Below, in pieces: positions 21,912 to 30,694 of a DNA stretch of 64,000 nt. This stretch comes from Mesostigma viride (taxonomy: Eukaryota; Streptophyta; Mesostigmatophyceae; Mesostigmatales; Mesostigmataceae): the NCBI GenBank assembly GCA_009746045.1, contig RPFO01000264.1, forward strand, positions 744,001 through 808,000. The letters run 5' to 3'. How positions within the stretch are numbered: position 1 is the first letter of the stretch; each line of letters begins with the position of its first letter. Made by a program: the position numbers and the translations under genes. Under the pieces are notes generated by a model, which had not been told where the DNA came from, did not search any database, and saw only the letters and a list, made by a program, of their open reading frames with translations.

Positions 21912-23062
21912 GATCTGTTAGCTTCTTCCACACGAGTGACAACCCCATCCTGCCACTTCCCCCGCTTGCCTGGAATAGATGGTTCCTTCCACATCCTGAC
22001 CTTCAGCCCCACCTGAGGCCTCAGCACATTCCAGTTCTTGTCCTTACGTCTCAGCTGGGCAAATAACCTATCTGCCTTCCTAAGACTGGCCTGCACCACG
22101 TTCTCAGGCAACAAGCTATACTGCAGGGCCAGGGGAGAGACAGCCACACCATCAAAGTAATAGTTAACCCTGTGGTTCAGCTGCTCTTCTATCCCCTTAC
22201 ACCAGGCTGCCCTCTCTAAGGCAGATGCCACAAGTGGCACTGACTCTGCTGCTAGCACCACTGTCTTCACTTCACGTATGGATCTCTCTACAGCCCCTTG
22301 CTGCCCATGACTCTCCCTGGGGACTACTACCAGCTTACAAGGCAGCTGGTCCTGATGCTTGAGCAAACAGTCAAACTGCAAGTCTGCCTGCACACTCTTG
22401 CACACCCCAAAGCCTGGGATCAGGGCCTTCATACCCAACAACAAGTGGTGCTCCTGCATACCAGGCAGAACGTCTATCAGCCTGTATCTGCTGAACCTGT
22501 CCACCCCCACCAATATATACAAGCCCCTGATATGCTGGATATCCATCTGGATGTCGCCACGCTCCCTAGCAGGCTCCCTAGCATGGGACTGAGGTGGGTG
22601 AACAGCATTCTCCTGGCAACCACAGTTCTCAGCAGCAGCCTGGCAAGCCTCCCACAAAGGCTCCCTACCTAGCTTCCAAGCAAACATTGCTGCCTGCCCA
22701 GAATGCCCAAACATATGATGCAATCTATGGCCAGCCTCAGCATAGCTCAGCACTCTGTCAGTACTGACCTGGCGAGACGTCTGAACCGTGTGTGGGGACA
22801 CATGATCCACTCCTGAGGTTCCAGGGCTTCCCTGCAGGCCGTCCTGACGCCCCAAGTCAGGCCCTGCACCCTGGACCGCTCCAGGCCCTTCCAGCAAGGT
22901 CCCTTGGCCCTCCAGGCCAGCACCTGCTGGAGACCCACCACCTGCATGAGGCATAGGGAATTCAGCTGCAGCATTGTTATTGCAATCCAGTGGAAGAACA
23001 ACATCTTTACACCCTTGGTGCTGCACAAGGGGCACACCCCCGTCCTTATGTACATCCAGCAC
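21680..23062 (-). CDS. Integrase, inner Copia-type element
   Basis: Pre-integrase zinc region (HRLHHMFGHSGQ, then Cys residues in AAENCGCQ), DDE core with Asp in QMDIQHIRG, Asp in VQADLQFD and Glu in GQQGAVERSIREVK, then a C-terminal domain (VGLKVRMWKEP, HVYRLSWAHVK). The formal ORF extends to 21533, but beyond the HVKEE segment it reads off-frame. The outer element has the same integrase with matching residues. No protease motif lies between Gag and this domain. Confidence 0.83.
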
Positions 23063-23110
23063 ACCTTCCCCAAGGGGTGATTGACTATTTACAGGGGATG
23101 ATGTAGCTAG

Positions 23111-24464
23111 TCACTGCTGCCCAGACTGGCCTCCTGCCCCAGCAGGCTTGGCCTTCCTGTCAGGACACTCACGACGCCAGTGACCTTCCTTGCCACACAC
23201 AAAACATGCTCCACCCTTCTTCCCAGACCCAGCCCCACCCTTGCCAGGCTTCCCCTGGCCTCCCTGAGGCTGCCCACCCTGCTTGCCCTGGTTGCCTTGA
23301 GCTTGGCCCTTGCCTTGCCCTTGGCCACCCTTACCCTGCTGACCACCAGCTTGCTGGCCCCCAACCCCTCCTTGGGGACCTGCACCCTTGCCACCCTGAG
23401 CCCCTGCCTCTGGCGCCTGAAGCGCTTACGCTTGTTGGGCCTTGCCCCATCACGGGCTGGGTACCCGGGGACATCACCTTGGCCCTGCACAGCGGAGGTG
23501 GCATTGCTGCCATGGGACTGGATAGCCTTGCAGGCAGGTTCTGGCTTCCTTATGCTGAGGATTACAAGCTCCAGAGCACGCAAGGAGCCATCAGTCTGGT
23601 TAAGAAACATGCGGGCACCGTTCCTCCCATCCACACTCAAACCCATACGGTCCAGGAAATAGTCTGCCAAGGCCCTATCTGTGACCAGGAAGCCATACTT
23701 GGCCCCCTTGTCCCTGATACGGTTGAGCCTAGCCCATTCCTCTGCCACAGGGCCCACTATCTCAAAGGTGTCATACTGATGCTTGTAGTAGTTGGTGAGG
23801 TTGAGAACCTTGTCAGAGAACTCTCCCTCAACCCTTCCAGGAACTGTGCCCAGGTTAGCTTATCCTTGACAGCAGTCCTAGCCTTCTCCCTGACACGCTC
23901 TGACGAGTCCCTGTTGCACGTGGACGAGTGAAACACTTGCACTAGGTTGACAGTGGGGTCCACGGAGAACACAACAAGCTCCATGTCCTCTAGCCACTTG
24001 TCCAAAGCTTCCTGTGCTAGTGGTGGGTTAAGAGGCTTTTGTCCATTCATAACAGTGACAGCACTCATGTGAGGTCTCGACCCTGGCAGCGCCTTCACTG
24101 GCTCCACCACAGCGGGTGTCACAACAACAGCACCACTTGGTCCAGCAGGCACAGGGGAGAGCACATCCACATGAGGCCTCTTACCATTGCCGTCAGCAGA
24201 GGGGTCCCTCTTACGCTTCTCCACGGCAGGTTGCCCATTCGCCACCGTTATTGCATCAGATGCCCCCAGCGCCCGCGCCTTGCGCGCCTCCTCCACCGAG
24301 TCTTCGTGTCGCCTCTTGCTCCCTGGTCGCTTTCCCCCATCGCCGTCGCTGGCTGGGATCGCCTCTCCCACCAGCGCCTCCTTGCCCTTCCCAGGCTCCT
24401 GGCTCTCTCCAGCCGGTGCCCCCTCCTCGCCCTTGTCGCCGTCGCCCGGTTTGCCACGAGGCAT
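23111..24464 (-). pseudogene. Gag of the inner Copia-type element, frameshifted
   Basis: Starts MPRGKPGDGD with a charged, low-complexity N-terminus rich in Lys/Glu/Gly, then a helical domain (EALDKWLEDMELVV). Frame changes near 23820 and 23410 break it; the last frame gives the zinc knuckle CFVCGKEGHWRREC (CX2CX4HX4C, near 23160-23205) and ends at 23111. All parts are collinear, so a single Gag was split by small indels or by sequencing error. Confidence 0.75.
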
Positions 24465-24516
24465 TATATACAAGTGGGGACACAACAATAAAGGCGAAGG
24501 AAAAGGAAGAACTGAC

Positions 24517-25704
24517 TCAAGCACTGGCGTCGCTGGGGGATGCCGTGGGCACCGTCCCAGCTACTGACTCAGCACCTGCTTGGTTCGCTGCCTCCAGCTC
24601 TCGCTCTTGAGCAGTGGCTGCGATGGGCGTCTCTGGCCGCTCCTCGTCGCTGCCAGCGGCGTCCTCCCCGTCGGCGTAGGGTCCAAACACTCTGCTAACG
24701 GGTCGCCCGTCTGCAGACTTCTCCACTGGGATCCGGGGCTCGCTCCCACTCGAGCGATCCCACTCAAGGTTCCTCACCCACCGCGTTCCACCACCCCGCT
24801 TGTCGTTGCAAGCCCCACGACCACCGTAGTCGTGTTCGGGCTCTTGCGGGACGTGCAGCTCAGCACGACGTCGTGCAGCGTACCCTTCTGTGGTACCGTC
24901 GCCTTGATCTATCTGCTGAGATGAACGTTCGATGATCCCCTCTGGCTGATCAACGAATTGGTAATGGAAGTCTTCTGGCGTTACCTCCCGACCCGTGATG
25001 ACCTCGACCACTGGATCGTGTGCGTCTGGTTCCGCCGCCCGCGGTGTGTCGAGTGTTGACCAAATCCCAAATGGTCGTGTGGTTATCACCCACCGGTCTG
25101 CGTTGCCCCGTGACTCCTGCAAAAGAATGTTCACGAGGTGTTCGCACGTTTGTGAAACCACCTCTGCCGACGACCAGGGGTTGTCGACTTCGCGCGCCTG
25201 CGCTTGCCTGATCACGTCCGGGACTTCAACTCCCGCGCCCAGCACAGACGTTGCCACCTGATGGTTGAACAGTCGCGCTGCTCCCAGTCCAATGGCCACG
25301 ATCTGGCCCAGTGCCTCCCGCGCCAAATCCAGCTGCGACACGGTCACGTGCCCGCCCTGGTGAGCCACCTCCAGACCGTAAATGGTCGAGGACAGCTCGT
25401 CCCGTATTGACACAAACTTTTCGACGGCCTCTCGCGACAATTCGCCGGGAGCTGTCGAAGCCTCAATCTGCATCACAATGGGGTCGCTCGCCGCCGGCCC
25501 TGCTGCAGTTCCGCAAACTGCTACCCAACCTTTCTTCGCCAGCCCCCTTGCCAGGTACGCCGCCTGGACGAAGGTTGATGCGGTGCTCGGATGAGCGTAG
25601 GGATGAAAAGGTCGTGATCGCTCCGGGGCTCCTACCCGAAGCTGCGGCTGCGAGCTCTGGCTTTGCGAAGGCTCAATGGCCTGTTCCCTCGGCACGTTGG
25701 ACAT
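24517..25704 (-). CDS. Leader ORF of the inner Copia-type element, function unknown
   Basis: About 395 residues from MSNVPREQAI, beginning 26 bp from the 5' LTR and ending 53 bp before the gag start. Ser/Gln-rich head, a helical middle (REAVEKFVSIRDELSSTIYG), an acidic/Arg-rich tail ending PSDASA. It is uninterrupted although the downstream Gag is broken, which hints that it is a real protein. No domain recognised. Its position matches the pre-gag ORF of the outer element (2294-2950), without clear sequence similarity by eye. Confidence 0.5.
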   Translation of the reverse strand: MSNVPREQAIEPSQSQSSQPQLRVGAPERSRPFHPYAHPSTASTFVQAAYLARGLAKKGWVAVCGTAAGPAASDPIVMQIEASTAPGELSREAVEKFVSIRDELSSTIYGLEVAHQGGHVTVSQLDLAREALGQIVAIGLGAARLFNHQVATSVLGAGVEVPDVIRQAQAREVDNPWSSAEVVSQTCEHLVNILLQESRGNADRWVITTRPFGIWSTLDTPRAAEPDAHDPVVEVITGREVTPEDFHYQFVDQPEGIIERSSQQIDQGDGTTEGYAARRRAELHVPQEPEHDYGGRGACNDKRGGGTRWVRNLEWDRSSGSEPRIPVEKSADGRPVSRVFGPYADGEDAAGSDEERPETPIAATAQERELEAANQAGAESVAGTVPTASPSDASA

Positions 25705-25729
25705 GAAGAAGTAAGGAGACAATAATACG

Positions 25730-26372
25730 AGTTAGAAAGAGCTCCCAACGTATGTGAGCTCTTGATCTTTCACAGCGCGTCTTAGCCAATGTTGCAAGGC
25801 AGCAACCTTAAATCTGTTCACCAGGCCACGACCACAATGGGCACTTCCACGACCAAGGTGGCACCCACGGTTCGTGCTTTCCGAGATAGCTGGTCATCCC
25901 CCATGACCAAGCTATATCCTTGCGTTGTTCCTCGTTCCCATCGGTGTGACGAGGCACGTGCAGGCGTGCAAGCAAATCCTCAACTTCCACTGGCATCAGT
26001 GCAGAGCCAGGACGAACTGGATTTGCCTAGACTCTGCAACCTAGGAAGTACAGGACCTGTCACAAGCCTGCAAGGCCTAGTATCCTTGCAGACCTGTGCC
26101 AGCTCCAGTATTCCACCAGTCACAGGCTGCTGCTCCTCTGATCTACGTGGACCACAGTCACGTGATAATCAGGCTAAGCCTGTGCAGGCACGGCCTGCCA
26201 CGTGTCCTGTCCACTATGCCAGAGGACTGCACCCTAGTCGGCCACGGATGGCTAGGACTTCGGGACTTGATATCTTTCTCGTCCCTTGTCTGTTTCAGGC
26301 GGTCAGCACGGCGTTGGAAAGGTCTTTCCAAACTGCGTCCACTTAGCATATTGGTTGCCCAAAATGCTAACT
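25730..26372 (-). repeat. 5' LTR of the inner Copia-type element
   Basis: 643-bp partner of 17885-18527 with the same AGTTAG/CTAACT inverted ends, followed by the ACTGG duplication. The element is transcribed leftward from here. Confidence 0.92.
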
Positions 26373-26569
26373 ACTGGGCCCGTGGCCAGGTCGTTCTTAC
26401 GCAGCATAGGTATTACTGGGCCTTTCTGGGCCTTTTTCCTGACGGTGTGTGGGCCGATGTTTTCCTCACTGTAGATAGGCATGACAATGTCGAGGATGTG
26501 GCCCACTACCAGGCCTACCTGAATGTCCTGCTGGCCTCCCGTGGTACCTACCAGACGGATGGCCATTAG
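26373..26569 (+). CDS. Extra 3' ORF of the Gypsy element, C-terminal part
   Basis: The last 60-odd residues of the ORF cut at 17884: ARGQVVLTQHRYYW, then FPDGVWADVFLTVD and a stop at 26569. The join is exact at the ACTGG duplication. An apparent longer open frame starting at 26096 inside the Copia LTR is not real. After the stop come about 370 bp of untranslated sequence and a G-rich tract before the Gypsy 3' LTR. Confidence 0.7.
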
Positions 26570-26941
26570 ATAGAGGGCCTTAGGCCCGACCTGAGGGTGT
26601 TGTCCCTCCGGTATATAGAGTCGCCCTCATATTCTGGCCAGTTGGTTGGCTGTTCTTGGTCCTTGGCGCTGATGTGTTTACTCTGTGTGTCCTGCCCAGT
26701 GCCGTCCCCCCCCGGCCAGGACTCCGTTCCAGGCAGTTAGGGGAACCTCCCACCAGGCTTGGTGCTGGCTAACCCTACACCACCCGGCGTGGTGGTGGAG
26801 ACCGTGTGAACTATTGGTGCTTTGTATCTGGGATGGTCTATCGATTGTGCTGGTGTGTGCTGGGTGCATTAGGTTTTTCCTACCCCTTTGTTTCCTCCCT
26901 GTGCGTAGGGCGAGGGCTCCCTACCTTTGTGGGGGGGGAGG

Positions 26942-27486
26942 TGTTACGTCGCGTAACAATTCGTTGTAGTTACGGACGTAAATTAGGTCTTTTGCCTCGG
27001 TTGTCCCTAGGTTTACGTGTAGTTCCTACCGGGACATTATTGTCCTCGTAACAGTACTGTGGTACATTGGGTGCCTTTGGGCGCCGCGCCGCGTACTTTA
27101 TTAGTGGTCCTCATCCTTTGGTAGAATGTAGTGGACCAGCGTGCATCTGTAGGCGAGGGCCAGGTCGGCCCGAGCGTGTTGGACCGTTGGTGACCATTTA
27201 TGCACGTTCCACCCCTCGTGTGTGCACTCGGCGTGTGTTAAATGAATTAACACATATAGGCTTGGGTCACGGCAGTGTAGTTGTGTTTCCTTCCTCTATT
27301 CCTGGAGTAAACGGGTTTTGGTAAATGGTTGTATGGCGTATTATAGTAACACCTACGTTAATGCATTGAGATCAGCTCCGTCACGTTCGTCTTTCGCCAG
27401 AGGTTTGAGTAGAGGAGGCCTGACCAGTTTAGGTAGTATCAGGCCCATTAGAGGTAGAGGTGGAGGTAGATATCCGCGGCGTAACA
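26942..27486 (+). repeat. Gypsy 3' LTR
   Basis: 545 bp, same as 5190-5734 by direct reading, preceded by the polypurine tract tgtggggggggagg and followed by the GGAGG duplication at 27487-27491. Confidence 0.95.
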
Positions 27487-29177
27487 GGAGGCTCATGGGC
27501 AGCAGGGTGCTATCGAGAGGGCAATCCAGGAGGTCAAGAAATTGATCATCTCTGAAGACTGGGTACCCTTGTCTGCACCTGCACTTGTCAGGAGTGCATG
27601 GTTGAGGAACGTGGAGCAGCAGCTGAACAGCAGGGTCAATTTCTACTATGATGGAGTTGCTGTCAGCCCAATGGGTCTATATCATGGCCTGTGCCCCCCA
27701 CATGTGCTGGAGGGCTGGAAACATGCTGCACATGTCACCTTTGCCAAGCTGAGGGAGAAGGACCGGGGTTGGAAGATGCTGGAGCCAACAGTGGGTCAGA
27801 GAGTATTAGCTTGGAAGGAACCGAGCCTGTATGGCAAACGTGGTAGCTGGAGTCCTGGGGTGGTTACCCAGGTTGATGAAGCTAGCCACGCATGCTTGGT
27901 CAGCATGGAGGACGAACCAAAGCATGTACACCGGCTGAGTTGGTCATATGTCAAGCCTAACCTGATGAATGAGGGCAGTCAGGCACAAGGCTCACAGGAT
28001 CTGCAGGATTTTCAGGTCCCAGGTGGCATCACTGACGCAACGACCACATCTGTTGCAGGGGAATCTGTCAGCCCTGGCCAGGTTGCAGAGGTACTTGTTG
28101 AACAGACTGCAAGGTCAACAGCTGGGGAGTCAACTGTCAAGCCCAAGGCTCTAACCAAGCCCAGGGGGACTAGTTTGGCTGGATTGATTGGGGCTCTGCA
28201 AAGGGCCAAGAAGCAGCCCAAGGTAGCCAAGCTCAGGTGGCGTGGCAATCTGGGGCTGGACACCGCCTTAGAGGTAGACACTAATTCTCAGGTTTCCATC
28301 ATTGGGACCAGAGCTGCAGCAGGGTACAGCATGACTGAACCCAGCTATCAGTTTGTGTCTGACTTCAGTGGCGGGGTACACGTGAAGGTACTGGGTGAGG
28401 TATCTATTCCCATCCTTGGACAGGACACTGCTTTTTGTGTCTTGGAGGGCTATCAGGGACCTGCTCTTCTGGGGCAGAATTTCCTATGCCAGGATGGGGT
28501 AGTGATCACGTCCTCTCTCCTGACTAAGGAAGGGGCTGGTCAGGTCCCACTGATTAATTTCAGGACCACTCACTTATCACGTGCAGTAACCAGGTCGGTT
28601 AAGCGTGTGCAAGTGTGCCAGGGGCAGGAGCCCTTGGTTGATGACCTCATACTGCCAGCTGCTAGTCATCCAAGCAGTTTGGGCATTGGTCCTCACTCAC
28701 TTGCTGGACACAGCCCTATCAACTACCAAGGCCTGGTGAAGCTTATGTCCTCTCCCATTATGTGTCCCCAGGTCACACTGGGTCTGATTAAATCTGGGGA
28801 GGACTGGATCTCCAAGAAGTGCGTGGAACCTGTCAATGACCTACCTCCTGCACGGCGTCTACTCAAGCTCAAGTTTGTAATCAAGATGAAGGAGGTGGAC
28901 GGGGTCAAGGTACCACATGTCAGGCCAGTGCTGAATGAGTTCAAGGGTACTGGTGAGTGCACTGCTGAGGAGTTGTATACCCCTGGCATGTTGCATGACA
29001 CTTGGAGGCTGCTGCTGTGTGTATTTCTAGGCCTTCTCAACAAGGGCTTGGACCATGGCTCAGTGGTGGTAGACTTCAAGAGGGCATTTCTGGAGGGGGA
29101 TGCAGAGGTAGCCCAGGAAAAGTGGGAGGGCAAGACGCCTTTCTATGTTAGGGTGCCTGCTGACATGTATGGAAAAG
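27487..29177 (+). CDS. Outer Copia-type element: integrase C-terminus, retropepsin-like domain, RT N-terminus in one frame
   Basis: Resumes the integrase at the catalytic Glu (GAIERAIQEVK) and its C-terminal domain (VGQRVLAWKEP, HVHRLSWSYVK). After a Ser/Thr-rich linker comes EVDTNSQVSII with ALLGQNFL, the retropepsin-like module, and then RT up to VDFKRAFLEGD. All three lie in a single open frame (27542-29227), which shows directly that the order is integrase, protease-like, RT. A frameshift near 29178 separates it from the RT catalytic box. Confidence 0.82.
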
Positions 29178-30076
29178 GGACATCCACACGGAGTTCCTTA
29201 AAATCCTCAAGGGCCTGGAGGGCCTGAGGTCAAGTCCAATAATCTGGAGGGAGACTCTCAACCGTTTCCTGAAGGAGCATTGCAACTTGAAGGTCTCTCC
29301 TGTAGACCCCTGTCTGTTTCTGGGGCAATGGGAAGGCCTACCAGTGTATGCTTCGCTGCACGGGGATGACCTGCACCTGCTGGCTCCCACGTCGTGGCTT
29401 AAGGAGCTGATCTCCATCATTAAGTCCAGGTTTCCTCTGGGTAGGGAGCAATGGCAGGTGGAGAATGAGCCTCTGCTGTTTGTGGGCATGGAGGCCACAC
29501 TGGTGAAGAAGGGGGGGGAGTGGCGTATGCTGCTGGTGGGGGGTAATGATTATCAAGAAACCCTCATTAGCAAGCTTCCTCCAATCATCACACAGGCACT
29601 GTGTCCTATGGTGAGGGGCATGGTTGCTTGGGTGGCAGGCATTTCCAGGCCAGACCTTATGGTCATAGCCAGGTTGCCTGATGACATGCTAATGGAGCTA
29701 GGGTCGGCCAAGGTGGCTGATCAGGTCAGGGCTTCATCTGCATGGCATTCTGTTGTCTGCAGTGGATTTATCACAACCCATTTGCATGGAGCTGTATGTG
29801 GATAGCTCAATGGACAGCAGGCAGGTCTCCAAGGTCAGGGGCAGGGCTGCAGGGCTCTTTGTGCTCAGACAGGAAGGCCTGGGGAGTTTGGTGAGCTGGT
29901 TTAGTCGCCTGCACAAACGGGTGGCTGTCAGCAGTGATGTGGCAGAATGCAGGGCTATTTGTGAAGGTATTCACACAAGCCTTTATCTGAAGGAGTTGCT
30001 TCATCAGATGACTTCTAACACTCCTTGGCCACTTCAGGTCACCACTCTTCTAAAAACAGACTCCATGGGGATGGTG
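29178..30076 (+). pseudogene. RT palm and partial RNase H, outer Copia-type element
   Basis: Frame 29178-29745 carries KILKGLEGLRSSP, SPVDPCLF and SLHGDDLHLLAP, the same His-Gly-Asp-Asp box as the inner element. After another shift (about 29745) come LYVDSSMDSRQVS, ECRAICEG and KTDSMGMV. Similarity ends abruptly at about 30076; the final 50 or so residues, including the expected ADALTK motif, are missing. The element is therefore truncated. Confidence 0.78.
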
Positions 30077-30690
30077 CACGAGCAAGCATGCAGCCGGGGT
30101 GTGTGTTGACTCCCATAAAAACAGATATCACTTGTTTAGCATACAGCGACCACAAACACCATTGTATGTTGTGGAGCCCGAGGCCCCCTTGCACCCATGA
30201 CATGAAGGACATCTCTCTGTTGATCCATCCGTGTACCGTGTGGGACTTTCTGTTTCCAGACAAAATTGCTGCCAATATTTGGTAGTATTTCATATCCTTA
30301 AGTGTATTAAAAAACAACTCTCTGCTTGGGCGCGGGTAGTTCCGGTGGGGCGCGGGTAGTTCCGGTGGCAAAACGCAGGGGAAGTGGCGCTGGGGGGGGG
30401 GAGCGGCCTCTGAGAAGTAAGGAATACTAAGCGAAAATGCTACGTAGGGGCACAAAGAGAGACTGGACTGAATCGTATTGAGTTGCTGCAAATGAAGGGA
30501 AGAAGGGTTAGGGGAGGGGAAAGGAGTAACGACGAATCGAATGAACTGGAGACGAAAATGGGTCGTGGGGTGCCCGGAACTGAGCTGTTCGAAGAATCGG
30601 CGGTGGGGGAAAAGCTGACGCGTCCGCGTCAGCTTGATGTGCCTTTATACTAACTATAGAGGATTTTGCCGCAGTAATAGGCACGGCACA
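30077..30690. other. Unassigned sequence after the Copia truncation point
   Basis: No gene or LTR recognised. A 21-bp tandem duplication around gcgggtagttccggtgg occurs at about 30331-30367. The abrupt loss of RNase H similarity at 30076 means this is either the far side of a deletion or part of another, unrecognised insertion. Confidence 0.4.
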
Positions 30691-30694
30691 TTAA

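Larger units (their letters stand above)
17885..26372 (-). mobile_element. Inner Copia-type LTR retrotransposon, antisense to its host element
   Basis: 8,488 bp with 643-bp direct LTRs flanked by ACTGG. The genes run leftward: leader ORF, Gag, integrase, retropepsin-like domain, RT, RNase H. A purine-rich tract (AAAAGAAGAAAGGG on the - strand, about 18530-18545) adjoins the 3' LTR at 17885-18527, confirming orientation. The bases after the 5' LTR (CGTATTATTGTCTCC on the - strand) are not a standard TGG primer site. LTR ends are AGTTAG...CTAACT, not TG...CA. Several frameshifts are present, but the LTRs differ at only about 3 positions. Confidence 0.88.
5190..27486 (+). mobile_element. Ty3/Gypsy chromovirus carrying two nested insertions
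   Basis: The element is bounded by 545-bp direct LTRs that start TGTTACG and end CGTAACA, flanked by GGAGG. Element order: LTR, leader, a small ORF with a hybrid-binding (viroplasmin-type) domain, Gag, aspartic protease, reverse transcriptase, RNase H, integrase, chromodomain, an extra 3' ORF of about 790 residues, a G-rich polypurine tract (about 26928-26941), LTR. Protease-RT-RH-INT-chromodomain order identifies it as a chromovirus. A Gag-only element interrupts gag at 7916 and a Copia-type element interrupts the 3' ORF at 17885. Several ORF junctions are out of frame, often beside homopolymers. Confidence 0.9.
2294..30076 (+). mobile_element. Outer Copia-type LTR retrotransposon, decayed and split by nested insertions
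   Basis: Gag with a CCHC knuckle, integrase, retropepsin-like domain, reverse transcriptase and RNase H occur on the + strand in two blocks, about 2294-5189 and 27487-30076. The break lies inside the integrase DDE domain and is filled exactly by a Gypsy element with a GGAGG duplication; across the break the reading frame and motif order match the integrase of the second Copia-type element in this window. Several frameshifts (about 3747, 5005, 5085, 29178, 29745), loss of the RNase H C-terminus at 30076 and no identifiable LTRs mark it as the oldest and a dead copy. The left boundary is uncertain. Confidence 0.8.
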
